Position numbers and translations under genes: made by a program
NCBI RefSeq assembly: GCF_000302595.1
Contig: NZ_AKZJ01000015.1
Location: 1 to 64,000, forward strand
DNA: 64,000 nucleotides
Reading direction: 5' to 3'
DNA from: Pedobacter arcticus A12
Lineage (GTDB): Bacteria; Bacteroidota; Bacteroidia; Sphingobacteriales; Sphingobacteriaceae
Part shown: piece after piece, positions 54,478-62,314 of the stretch
How the letters are laid out: the number at the start of each line of letters is the position of its first letter
Position numbering within the stretch: position 1 is the first letter of the stretch
Notes under the pieces: model-generated
Seen by the model: the letters and a program-made list of their open reading frames with translations, nothing else
What the model was told of the DNA's origin: nothing
Databases searched by the model: none

Positions 54478-57400
54478 TGGCAGAATTACTATTTAGTCGT
54501 TTTAATTCTGCTTTTTGAATTGCTTCTTTAAATTCTGCTACATCATACCAAGCCATTGCTCTGTGCCAGCATTTATACTCGTTTGGCTTAATGATATAGA
54601 AAGAGTTACTTTCAAATCCTTTAATGTCTTTTTGTATAAATAAATTTTTTGTTGGGTCTTCTGTATTTGTTATTTGTTCTATACTTAAATTATTAGCTAG
54701 TCTTTTAAGAACTTCCTTTTCATCTTTTTTATCAGAATAAATAATTGATTTATCAGGCTTTGAATCTAAAAAGACAAAATTTAGTGCAACAAAATAATTT
54801 AAAGGATAAACCTCAACTTGTATAAATTCATCATCATAAATTTTTTCAAATTCCAGTATGAATACATCTGCATATCTTTCGAGAAAGTCTTTATCGAAAT
54901 CTATCGCTCTTGTAAATAAATGTTGTTTGCTTTCTTGAAATTGGTATCTCGAAACATTTAAAACATAATCAATAAGGTCTTTTTCGTACTCTTTGATTTC
55001 GTATAACTTATTAATAATTGAATTAATTTCATTGAATACTTGTTCGTTTCTTTGAGCTGCTCCTGGGTTGAACTTACTATAAAATTCTTCGTATGTCTCA
55101 AGAAATCTATCGACTAACCCTATTAGATTATTTTTTATTTCGTTACTTGGTTCAATTAAAGGAAAAGAAAGATATTCTTCTTTCCATCTAATTTGAGGTC
55201 TTGTAGATGTTCCCCAAGAGCCCGAAGTAATAAATATGTAATATTCATATAAATTAGAAATTAAAAATGAATAAAGTTGTTTTAATAAATTATCATCGTT
55301 ACTACTTAAACCGAAAACTCCTTTTTTATATACAGAAGCATCTTTGTTAAAAGAAATAACTATATCACTTTCGTTTTCAGCTTGTTCTTTGAATAAGATT
55401 TTATTATTATTAAAATTATAAATACTCCTTCCTGCTTCCAAATAAACATCTTTAGCACTTAAAATAGTATCACTATTATTCGTGTAATATTTCTTTATTG
55501 AATAATTTTCATTTATGGGTAAACCTATTAAAAAATTAAAATTATCTTTTGGAGAACCTTTTAAAATACCTGAACTAGCATATAAATTTACATTATTTAC
55601 TAAATCTGAAATTTTTGATTTTTGATTTAGCAATATTTTAGATAACAAAGAAAAATCTAATGTGTTACCATATAATGCGACTTTAAACATCCAATCATTC
55701 TCTATAAAATATTTTTGTAGGATTTGTTTCTGGTCAAACTTTTCAATAACTATCATCTTGAAATATTTCAAGAAACGATTTGATTTTATAGATTGATGAT
55801 TTATAACATTGTTTAAATGCTCTTTAGCTTTTGAAAGTCTATAATAAACAACAGTTGCAGGGCTGTTTTTTTGTTCAAAAATTAATCTTCTTACTGGAGA
55901 TAAATCAAAAAATTTATCTAAACAAAAAGTAGATAAAAATTCATTTTTGAATTTTTTTGTAGTGCTGGATACATTATAAAATATGGTACTTGTAACGATT
56001 AAAGCTGTTCTTGTATCATATTTCATAAAATCTTTTGTTCTCAAAAGAAAAGATTGAGCAATTTCAAAATTCCCAACTGTTTTTTTGTTTTGTTTTAACC
56101 AATTTGTATGTACTATATCATCTTTTTTGCTTTTCCAAGGTGGATTTCCTAAAATAAATTTCGGAGTTTTATTTTTTACAACGTCATTAAACTTATGAGT
56201 TGTATCAAAGAAATTTGCTTCAAATAGATTTTCATCCAACAAGTTGGGGAATGGGTATTTCTCAACATCTTTTGGTTCTTGATAATCCAATAAAGCAATG
56301 TAAATTGAAAAACAGGTTACTTTTAGTGCTTCTCTATTAATATCTATTCCAAAAAGATTATTTTTAGCAATGTCTCTTATTTTGTTACTAAATGCTTCTT
56401 TATCATCTTTTCCCTTCAATTCAATTTCTTTTTCAATCATTCTTCTTAATGACTGAACGAGGAAAATCCCAGAACCAACCGCAACCTCAAAAATAGTACA
56501 TTCAGAAGATTGTGTTTTGTTTAGATAATCTTCAACTGTATCGTTTAAGATGTAATCAACTAGAAAAGATGGCGTATATACAGCCGAGTTAAGTTCTCTG
56601 GTTTCTTCATCAATTAAAGATTCATAAATTCCCGAAATTACTTCTACTGGAATTAGAGAGAAATCAAAAATTTCAAAAAAGAATCCATTAAATAAAGACT
56701 CCCGTTCTTGTAATTCTCCTTTAAAAACATTGGCTAAAAAATCAGATTGAGTTTGATTAAGTTGAATATCTAATTCTTTAAATAATACACCATTGAACTT
56801 TTCATTCAGGTTTGCAAAAAGTTCATTTAAACGTTGAGGTTGTTTAATTAAAGTACTGAAATTTTTTCTTTTATCATTGGTAGCCTCTCCAGAGATAAAA
56901 CTATCATCGATTTTAATTCCCCTATCAATTAAGTAACGAATAAAAATTAATCGCAATATTAAGGAGTTAGCCTGTTTGTCATCCAGATGATTTAACTCTT
57001 CCTTATTTGTAAGATAGTGCCTTACTTCCTTAATATTTTGGAAAAGCCTTTCATTTACTCTTTTTCGAGTTTGCCTTTTCTTTGTGTTTTCTAAATAATC
57101 ATTTTGAAACCATTTCCAAGTTTCTCCACTTTGTAAATTCCAAAAAGAAAACTTATTGTCTCGCTCTTCATCGGTTAAATTCAGTTCTTCAAGTTTACCA
57201 TCATTACCGTTTTTATCCTTTATATAATTTAAGGCATTGAAAATTTGAATTTCAGAGTTTTTAACTATAAAAATAACAGGAGAGTTATCAAAAGACCATA
57301 CCTTTTTGTGAATTTCATTTTCAGTAACAGAATTATTATCTGTCAAATCAAAAAATAAAATAAAAGGTTGCTTATTAAAGACATAGATAGCATCTGGTTT

Positions 57401-57538
57401 AATAGCATCCAGTTTGTTTTTAATGTCTATGTGGAGATCAAAATTATAAGCGTTGTTCTCCTTATCTCTAAAGAAAACTGTGTTTTCCAATCCTAATCGG
57501 ATTAATAGCTTATTTAATTGATTATTTTTTTTGTTCAT
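54470..57538 (-). CDS. N6-adenine DNA methyltransferase (Eco57I-like)
   Basis: This 1022-residue protein has a gamma-class N6-adenine methyltransferase core. Motif I is FEVAVGSGIFLVQSLRRM (about 352), then FGIDINREALKVTCFSIYIALLD, and catalytic motif IV is FILGNPPWKSK (NPPW). The C-terminal half, with RPQIRWKEEYLSFPL, is probably the target-recognition region. The N-terminal ~120 residues resemble a nuclease-type fold (DAIYVFNKQPFILFFDLTD) but lack the Lys of a D/ExK site, so it may be inactive. An 8-bp overlap couples it to a PDDEXK protein, which would supply the nuclease. The gene is AT-rich. Confidence 0.85.
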   Translation of the reverse strand: MNKKNNQLNKLLIRLGLENTVFFRDKENNAYNFDLHIDIKNKLDAIKPDAIYVFNKQPFILFFDLTDNNSVTENEIHKKVWSFDNSPVIFIVKNSEIQIFNALNYIKDKNGNDGKLEELNLTDEERDNKFSFWNLQSGETWKWFQNDYLENTKKRQTRKRVNERLFQNIKEVRHYLTNKEELNHLDDKQANSLILRLIFIRYLIDRGIKIDDSFISGEATNDKRKNFSTLIKQPQRLNELFANLNEKFNGVLFKELDIQLNQTQSDFLANVFKGELQERESLFNGFFFEIFDFSLIPVEVISGIYESLIDEETRELNSAVYTPSFLVDYILNDTVEDYLNKTQSSECTIFEVAVGSGIFLVQSLRRMIEKEIELKGKDDKEAFSNKIRDIAKNNLFGIDINREALKVTCFSIYIALLDYQEPKDVEKYPFPNLLDENLFEANFFDTTHKFNDVVKNKTPKFILGNPPWKSKKDDIVHTNWLKQNKKTVGNFEIAQSFLLRTKDFMKYDTRTALIVTSTIFYNVSSTTKKFKNEFLSTFCLDKFFDLSPVRRLIFEQKNSPATVVYYRLSKAKEHLNNVINHQSIKSNRFLKYFKMIVIEKFDQKQILQKYFIENDWMFKVALYGNTLDFSLLSKILLNQKSKISDLVNNVNLYASSGILKGSPKDNFNFLIGLPINENYSIKKYYTNNSDTILSAKDVYLEAGRSIYNFNNNKILFKEQAENESDIVISFNKDASVYKKGVFGLSSNDDNLLKQLYSFLISNLYEYYIFITSGSWGTSTRPQIRWKEEYLSFPLIEPSNEIKNNLIGLVDRFLETYEEFYSKFNPGAAQRNEQVFNEINSIINKLYEIKEYEKDLIDYVLNVSRYQFQESKQHLFTRAIDFDKDFLERYADVFILEFEKIYDDEFIQVEVYPLNYFVALNFVFLDSKPDKSIIYSDKKDEKEVLKRLANNLSIEQITNTEDPTKNLFIQKDIKGFESNSFYIIKPNEYKCWHRAMAWYDVAEFKEAIQKAELKRLNSNSAND

Positions 57539-57600
57539 TACAATATTGCAATTTAGTTTTTTTTCTGTTCGTAGAGAATTGAAACTAATTTATAACATCC

Positions 57601-57639
57601 CAAATATAGTTTAATTTTATTACTAATATAATTAGTAAT
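57601..57639 (-). promoter_or_regulatory. Promoter with operator-like palindrome for the methyltransferase gene
   Basis: On the minus strand TATATTTG (57601-57608) matches the -7 consensus, 62 bp before the start. ATTACTAAT-ATA-ATTAGTAAT (57619-57639) is a perfect 9-bp inverted repeat with a 3-bp spacer. It covers the position where the -33 box would be, so a regulator bound there should control the promoter. No control-protein gene is adjacent. Confidence 0.6.
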
Positions 57640-57736
57640 GTGTTTTCTGAAAGACCCTATAAGTTTATAAACGAAAAAGAAGTACGGCGATAATATTAAC
57701 TTTCTAACTTCGAAACTGACCGTTAAAATTAAAAAG

Positions 57737-57800
57737 CCCTTGTAAAATACTGATTTACAAGGGTTTATTTTAATTAATGTGGACCCGGAGGGAACGGTAC
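57737..57800 (-). other. Terminator hairpin and tRNA-3'-end-like fragment (possible att remnant)
   Basis: A perfect 10-bp stem CCCTTGTAAA/TTTACAAGGG (57737-57763) has T-rich flanks on both strands. Right beside it the minus strand reads CCGTTCCCTCCGGGTCCAC, which resembles a T-stem plus acceptor 3' half of a tRNA, followed by the terminator. No matching 5' half is present, so it is not an intact tRNA; a coding remnant ending FPPGPH is the alternative reading. It sits at the right edge of the methyltransferase gene, as an att remnant would. The rest of 57801-58164 shows no complete gene. Confidence 0.35.
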
Positions 57801-58164
57801 TTTTATCAAAAATCTATCTCTATTTACTGCAATCGATGATTCGGTTTTCTTACTCACCACTTAACTCACCACCATATCAATTTTGTTTAGCTGTTGTTTG
57901 TTATGGATAAAGGTACGGTTTTTATAGAAAACTCCTAGTACTGTTTGGTTTGAATAGCGGTAATATTTTGTCTGTGTAATGTTCGACCTATTTGGGATTC
58001 AAGTTAATCCTGCTCACGGGAGAAGATTGATAAGAACGAAGCAGATAAGGCGGGATTCGAATTTTATTTTTAACTTATTGATAATAAGTATTTATCCTAT
58101 TGTCGCTCTACTGGCTCTATATACTCTAGTTTATCTTGATTTTATTTGACTGCGTTTATTATCA

Positions 58165-59173
58165 ACCTGAGTTCGATTATTAATTTGGAATAAAATTGCA
58201 ATCATGGCGTCAGTTTCTTATATTTAAGTATCTGAAATTCAAATATTTAGAAGCCAAACAGACCATAATTACATACGATAAAATTACTGATATTTTCTGT
58301 ATAGCAGATGAATTCTGCAAAGATTTTGAAAAAACAACTCAAAACTTCATTTTGGGCAAGCGCTCAAGACGTCCCGCCACAATGAGCGACAGCGAGGTGA
58401 TAGCAATCCTCATCTCTTTCCAGATGAGCGGTTTCAGATGCTTCAAACACTATTACAATTTTTACGTCAAGGTCCATATGAAGTCGGAGTTTCCGAGAAC
58501 CGTTTCTTACAACCGTTTTGTGGAGCTCAGCCAGAGCGTTGTACTTCCTTTGACAATCTTCATGAAGATCTGCTGTCTAGGTACTTGCACAGGGATTTCA
58601 TTTGTAGATTCAACGCCTATAAGAGTCTGCAAGAGCAAGCGGATAAGGAACAACAAAGTTTTTAAAGGCGTGGCATAAACGGGCAAATCCACCATGGGCT
58701 GGTTCCATGGCTTCAAGCTCCACTTGGTCATCAACGACAAGGGAGAAATACTCAATTTCATGATCAGTGCCGGAAACATGGACGACAGGACACCGTTAAA
58801 GCAGGAATCTTTCCTGAAGGAGATATTCGGAAAACTATTTGGGGACAAGGGATATATTTCCCAGCAACTGTTCGAAACGCTCTTCTCCGGCGGGTTACAT
58901 TTGGTAACAGGGATACGTAACAAGATGAAAAACAGCTTAATGAGTATGCATGACAAGATCATGCTGAGAAAAAGATCTGTTATTGAAACAGTGAACGATG
59001 AACTGAAAAACATATGTCAGATTGAACATTCCAGACATCGGTCATTTACCAATTTCATTGTCAATATCGTAGCTGGACTTGCTGCATATAGTTTCTTTCC
59101 TAAAAAACCAGCAATCAAATATCAAACAGTTAAATCCAACCAAATAACACTGTTTTAATTATCGAACTCAGGT
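58165..59173 (+). mobile_element. IS982-family insertion sequence, about 1009 bp
   Basis: The ends are 19-bp inverted repeats starting ACCTGAGTTCGAT (58165-58183 and complement at 59155-59173; 18 of 19 match). They are flanked by the 5-bp direct repeat TATCA (58160-58164 and 59174-59178), the expected target duplication. The interior carries one transposase frame of the IS982 type, broken by a stop. The length and structure are those of a complete but inactive element. Confidence 0.88.
58196..59158 (+). pseudogene. IS982-family transposase, interrupted by an ochre codon
   Basis: The reading frame is continuous through both halves except for TAA at 58676-58678, in the place where GVAQ-TGKSTMGW is expected, so a single CAA to TAA change explains it. 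Recognisable parts are MSDSEVIAILISFQMSG, the first catalytic Asp in SFVDSTPIRV, GDKGYIS with the second, and the Glu region IETVNDELKNICQIEHSRHRS. The protein ends NQITLF. The start codon is unclear: a TTG at 58196 opens the frame but the family-like sequence begins near ITYDKITDIF. It probably cannot transpose by itself unless the stop is read through. Confidence 0.85.
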
Positions 59174-59811
59174 TATCAGTTAAACGTACAAAACGATGAT
59201 GAGTCGAACAAATAAACATTTACATTTTTCAGAGTGATTGATAAAGCGAAGTTTTAACTGAGTGCGCTCTACTCTTTTCAGTGATTCTGAAATTTCAAAC
59301 ATCTCTTAAAAATTTTAAGAGCACAATATCCCGGTTTCCGCTTCGCTGTTCGTGAATAACTGTTGCATGTCTAAGGCAGGTGTTAGTTCAGCGATATCGA
59401 TACTCTCGGTTACACTTAATTCATCCGTCAATGATTTTGCCTAGTCGCGACTTCGATTCAAACTATGCCATCTTTTTAAAAGAATATCAAACATCCGTTT
59501 GCTTATATTTTCAAATTTAATATGTTAAAATAAAATTTGTCTTTCTAGTCCTCTAGTGTAAGTTAACACTCCATCTTTAGGCTTAGTTAAATCTTAAAAG
59601 GCTTCTTAACAATGACTCAACGTGGTAAGTGAAAAATATGAGAGGGTCTCAGAAATCTAAATTGGGAATCCCATAAAACAGATTATTTTATCGTAGAAAT
59701 ATATAATGCTGGAAAAATCGATGTGTTGGTATCTCTATAATAATCTTTTACCCGTAAGTAAGTCATATTTATCGGGTCGAATAAATTTACAATTTTTTAA
59801 ATTATGATAGT
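59174..59811. other. Non-coding or decayed stretch between IS and IclR gene
   Basis: No complete gene is visible in these 638 bp. A minus-strand frame at 59315-59431 (TTG start, 38 codons, ending in TGILCS) is the only longer open stretch and looks like a decayed remnant. The composition is mixed, less AT-rich around 59320-59460. Confidence 0.4.
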
Positions 59812-60537
59812 TTACTCAGATAGTTTTTCTGATGTTTCCAGCGCAAGTTTGATCATCTGTTGACGAGTGGTGTCATTAAACCTAAAAGAGGGGGTGTAAA
59901 TACTAAAACTAGCTATAACTTTTTTGTTTTTGTAAATAGGTACAGCAACACCTATAATTTGTACCGTATCTTCAATTAAAGCGTAGCCTTGTTTTCTGAT
60001 CAATTCAATTTGCTCAAAAAAGCCGATTCTGGATGCGGCATTTGGCCACACCTCTTTTTTCGGCAATCCATATTTTTTTAAATATTGGAGTACTTCTTTA
60101 TCGTTTAAAAAAGCGATTAATAATCTCCCGGTAGAAGAGTCACAAGCCAATTTTTCATCAGAAGTTGTGGCTTGTATCAGTTGATTACTTTTTTTGTTTA
60201 GGATTATTTTTCGGCTGTTTTCTCTTAAAATAGCGATTAAGCAGTTTTCGTTGAATGTTTCGGTTATGTGGTCTAAAACCGGGTCAGCTTTTTTAATCAA
60301 TTCTTTAAAACCTAGCGTTCCTTGGCTTATCTCAAATAATCTATTCCCGATTAAATAGCCTTTTTCATTTTCTGCTTTTTGGAGTAGTCCTCGGTTAACC
60401 AATGTTTTAATAATATTGGCACAGGTTGCCGTGTTTAGGTTCAAATCCTGAGCGATATTACCCATTAATTTAGGTCTGTTAATATCTTCGGCAACATATT
60501 CAATAATGTCAAATGCCCTGTGAATAACCTGTATCAT
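59812..60537 (-). CDS. IclR-family transcriptional regulator
   Basis: This 241-residue regulator has an N-terminal winged helix (residues 1-65, FDIIEYVAEDI, MGNIAQDLNLNTATCANIIKTLVNRGLLQ) and a C-terminal IclR effector domain (about 75-241, with CLIAILRENSRKIILNKK, STGRLLIAFLNDKEV and VPIYKNKKVIASFSIYTP). IclR proteins respond to small carbon compounds. The fucose-type operon starts 1.8 kb away on the other strand, with an unrelated two-gene cassette in between, so it may regulate that operon. The gene is followed by a 274-bp region without features. Confidence 0.92.
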   Translation of the reverse strand: MIQVIHRAFDIIEYVAEDINRPKLMGNIAQDLNLNTATCANIIKTLVNRGLLQKAENEKGYLIGNRLFEISQGTLGFKELIKKADPVLDHITETFNENCLIAILRENSRKIILNKKSNQLIQATTSDEKLACDSSTGRLLIAFLNDKEVLQYLKKYGLPKKEVWPNAASRIGFFEQIELIRKQGYALIEDTVQIIGVAVPIYKNKKVIASFSIYTPSFRFNDTTRQQMIKLALETSEKLSE

Positions 60538-60777
60538 GTTTTTAAGTCAAAAGTTTAAAATTATTGATAATAAATGTTTTAAAATATATTTTTATATTAT
60601 CTTATTGACTAATATTGACCTAATTGTTAAAATGAGAGTTAAACCCAATGAATTCTAATCAGGTTCAAATTTTTATTGTAAGCTGTGCCACATTAGATGG
60701 CGATTCAAAGCCTCAATAGTATAGAAATACCGTTTTAAGGAAAAAAATAATACCCTTGCTAATCCGTAAATTTTAAG

Positions 60778-61239
60778 TTATATCCCCAAGATTAATTGAT
60801 TGATTTTTTCCAAGCTCCTCCCTGCCGATGCGTTATATTTATTAAATATCTGACTAAGTTGTTGCATATAGCGAATTCCATAAAGCTGTGGATAGATTTG
60901 GGCCAAATCACTACGATTAAAGATTAAGTTTAATTCATCCCAAGTTTTTTCAGCCTCAACTTTCCTGCCTTGTTGATATTCTATTTCCATCTTGGAAGTA
61001 AGAAAATGTATAAGCGTAGTATAATAAGTTTCACGAAGTAGTTCTTGTACACCATGACGTCCGTCTTTAATGATAGATGATTCCTCAAATTTTTTCTTTG
61101 CCAAATCATGTGCCTCGGCATATTTGCCATTTTCAAATAAATTTGTTATTTTATCTTGGTCACTTGCAAGTATAGTGTCTTTAATTATACTGCGATATAC
61201 TATGGCATGATTTTCAAGTCCAATTGCGTAATGTGTCAT
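60778..61239 (-). CDS. Helical (TPR-like) partner of the DUF3883-type protein
   Basis: This 153-residue protein appears all-helical, with paired helices of TPR-like spacing: FENGKYAEAHDLAKKKFEE and QGRKVEAEKTWDELNLIFNR, then IYPQLYGIRYMQQLSQIF. There is no enzymatic motif, signal peptide or membrane segment. Its start overlaps the upstream DUF3883-type gene by 4 bp, so the two are made together. I do not recognise the family. A regulatory or immunity-type partner for the nuclease-like protein is possible, but only context supports that. Confidence 0.6.
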   Translation of the reverse strand: MTHYAIGLENHAIVYRSIIKDTILASDQDKITNLFENGKYAEAHDLAKKKFEESSIIKDGRHGVQELLRETYYTTLIHFLTSKMEIEYQQGRKVEAEKTWDELNLIFNRSDLAQIYPQLYGIRYMQQLSQIFNKYNASAGRSLEKINQLILGI

Positions 61240-61952
61240 GTTTTAATTAAGATTTTAGGTGATAATTGATATGAATTATAAGTACTGACTCTAATCGAGT
61301 CATTTAAAAGTTTAACGGAATCAATCAAAATAAATTTTACAAAAAGATTATTTGCCAATCGAAAAGATTTTTCGATTGGTGGGGAAGAGTATACTCTTGC
61401 AATTATATAATATCCTTTGTTTGATATTACATTTTGAAAAAAAAATAACTCTGTTGCACTTAAATAGATAGAATTATCGAATGAACCGAAGGTAGTTTTA
61501 ACATCAAAATACGCGGAGGCAACGGTAGACGATTCACCTAAATAAGTATTTAAGACTTTTACCTCGATGTCGTAGGGCAGATAACTCTCTGTTTCACGAT
61601 TAGGCCATTTAAGTGTTGAAGCTCCCATCCTGTTAGGGAGAAAGATATTTTTAAAATCTACTATATCAATAAGGTCATTGACCTTGCGCTCTCCTATATG
61701 TCCTATCTCTGAATTTGTATAAATCGTTTTGTTCCGGTCAAATACGGAATTTTCAAAATCAGGAATAGGCTTAACCATCGCTATAACGTTTAACAAAGAT
61801 TTAACCTTGAGATCGAAAATACTCCTTAGAGTCTCAACATTATGAGCTTTATTTTCATCCATGTACTTTTTATAAGCTTCCTTTCGCCGTTCTAATTCCG
61901 TGGGATCACCCGTTGGAAGCCAACCGTGATACTCTTCCAAAAAGTCATACAT
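61236..61952 (-). CDS. DUF3883-like protein with nuclease-type core
   Basis: This 238-residue protein has a helical N-terminus (ERRKEAYKKYMDENKAHNVE). The following domain contains HIGERKVNDLIDIVDF, ESYLPYDIEVKVLN and SAYFDVKTTFGSFDN, then YLSATELFFFQNVISNKGYYIIARVY. The GE helix, PYD and DVK residues mirror those of DUF3883/NERD-type nuclease domains and of the restriction enzyme at 38649-39728. There is no methyltransferase neighbour. Its only operon partner is the helical protein that overlaps it by 4 bp. It could be a stand-alone defence or DNA-processing nuclease. No function is proven. Confidence 0.65.
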   Translation of the reverse strand: MYDFLEEYHGWLPTGDPTELERRKEAYKKYMDENKAHNVETLRSIFDLKVKSLLNVIAMVKPIPDFENSVFDRNKTIYTNSEIGHIGERKVNDLIDIVDFKNIFLPNRMGASTLKWPNRETESYLPYDIEVKVLNTYLGESSTVASAYFDVKTTFGSFDNSIYLSATELFFFQNVISNKGYYIIARVYSSPPIEKSFRLANNLFVKFILIDSVKLLNDSIRVSTYNSYQLSPKILIKT

Positions 61953-61971
61953 AAGAATCTAATATTTAAAA

Positions 61972-62003
61972 CAAATTTATGAAATTTCTTATAAATTAAT
62001 CAA
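61972..62003 (-). promoter_or_regulatory. Promoter of the two-gene cassette
   Basis: On the minus strand TTG, a 21-bp spacer and TAAATTTG (61972-61979) match the Bacteroidota promoter pattern, 20 bp before the DUF3883-type start. The rest of 61953-62314 holds a repeat at 62151-62180 and the AT-rich fucP leader. Confidence 0.6.
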
Positions 62004-62150
62004 TCTTCCTAATTTGGTACATTTGGTGTCTGCGACGTAAATAGATTCGGGTCAATTCTTTTCAGAACAGCAGTTTTAATTTCGAATTCCCAAAACTAAA
62101 GAACACTGTTACCACCTGTTATTTAATATTAGATCCTATTGATTACCCTT

Positions 62151-62180
62151 CAGCTCCGTGACCTCCGCGTCCTCCGTGGT
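62151..62180 (-). repeat. Third relative of the GxxExxY-flanking repeat
   Basis: On the minus strand it begins ACCACGGAGGACGCGGAGG and ends TCACGGAGCTG, matching 25 of 30 positions of the core at 9964-9993. No GxxExxY gene is present here. A poly-A run and a second loose copy (CACAAAGGG in minus sense) adjoin it. Confidence 0.65.
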
Positions 62181-62314
62181 AAAAAAAAAACGCTGTATCC
62201 TACGTGAAACCCTTTGTGTTTAAACAAAACCTCATCCAATAAGTTCCACAATATAAAATTTTTGTTTTATATAAAAATATTTATTTTATTTGATGTGCAA
62301 TTATTTCTAAATAA

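Noticed and set aside
57776-57860. Intact tRNA gene on the minus strand
   Set aside because: Only a 3'-end-like segment is visible; no matching acceptor 5' half or anticodon arm can be folded.
59315-59431. Small protein gene of 38 codons on the minus strand
   Set aside because: It needs a TTG start, has a stop just upstream and no promoter-like box. It is more likely a decayed remnant.
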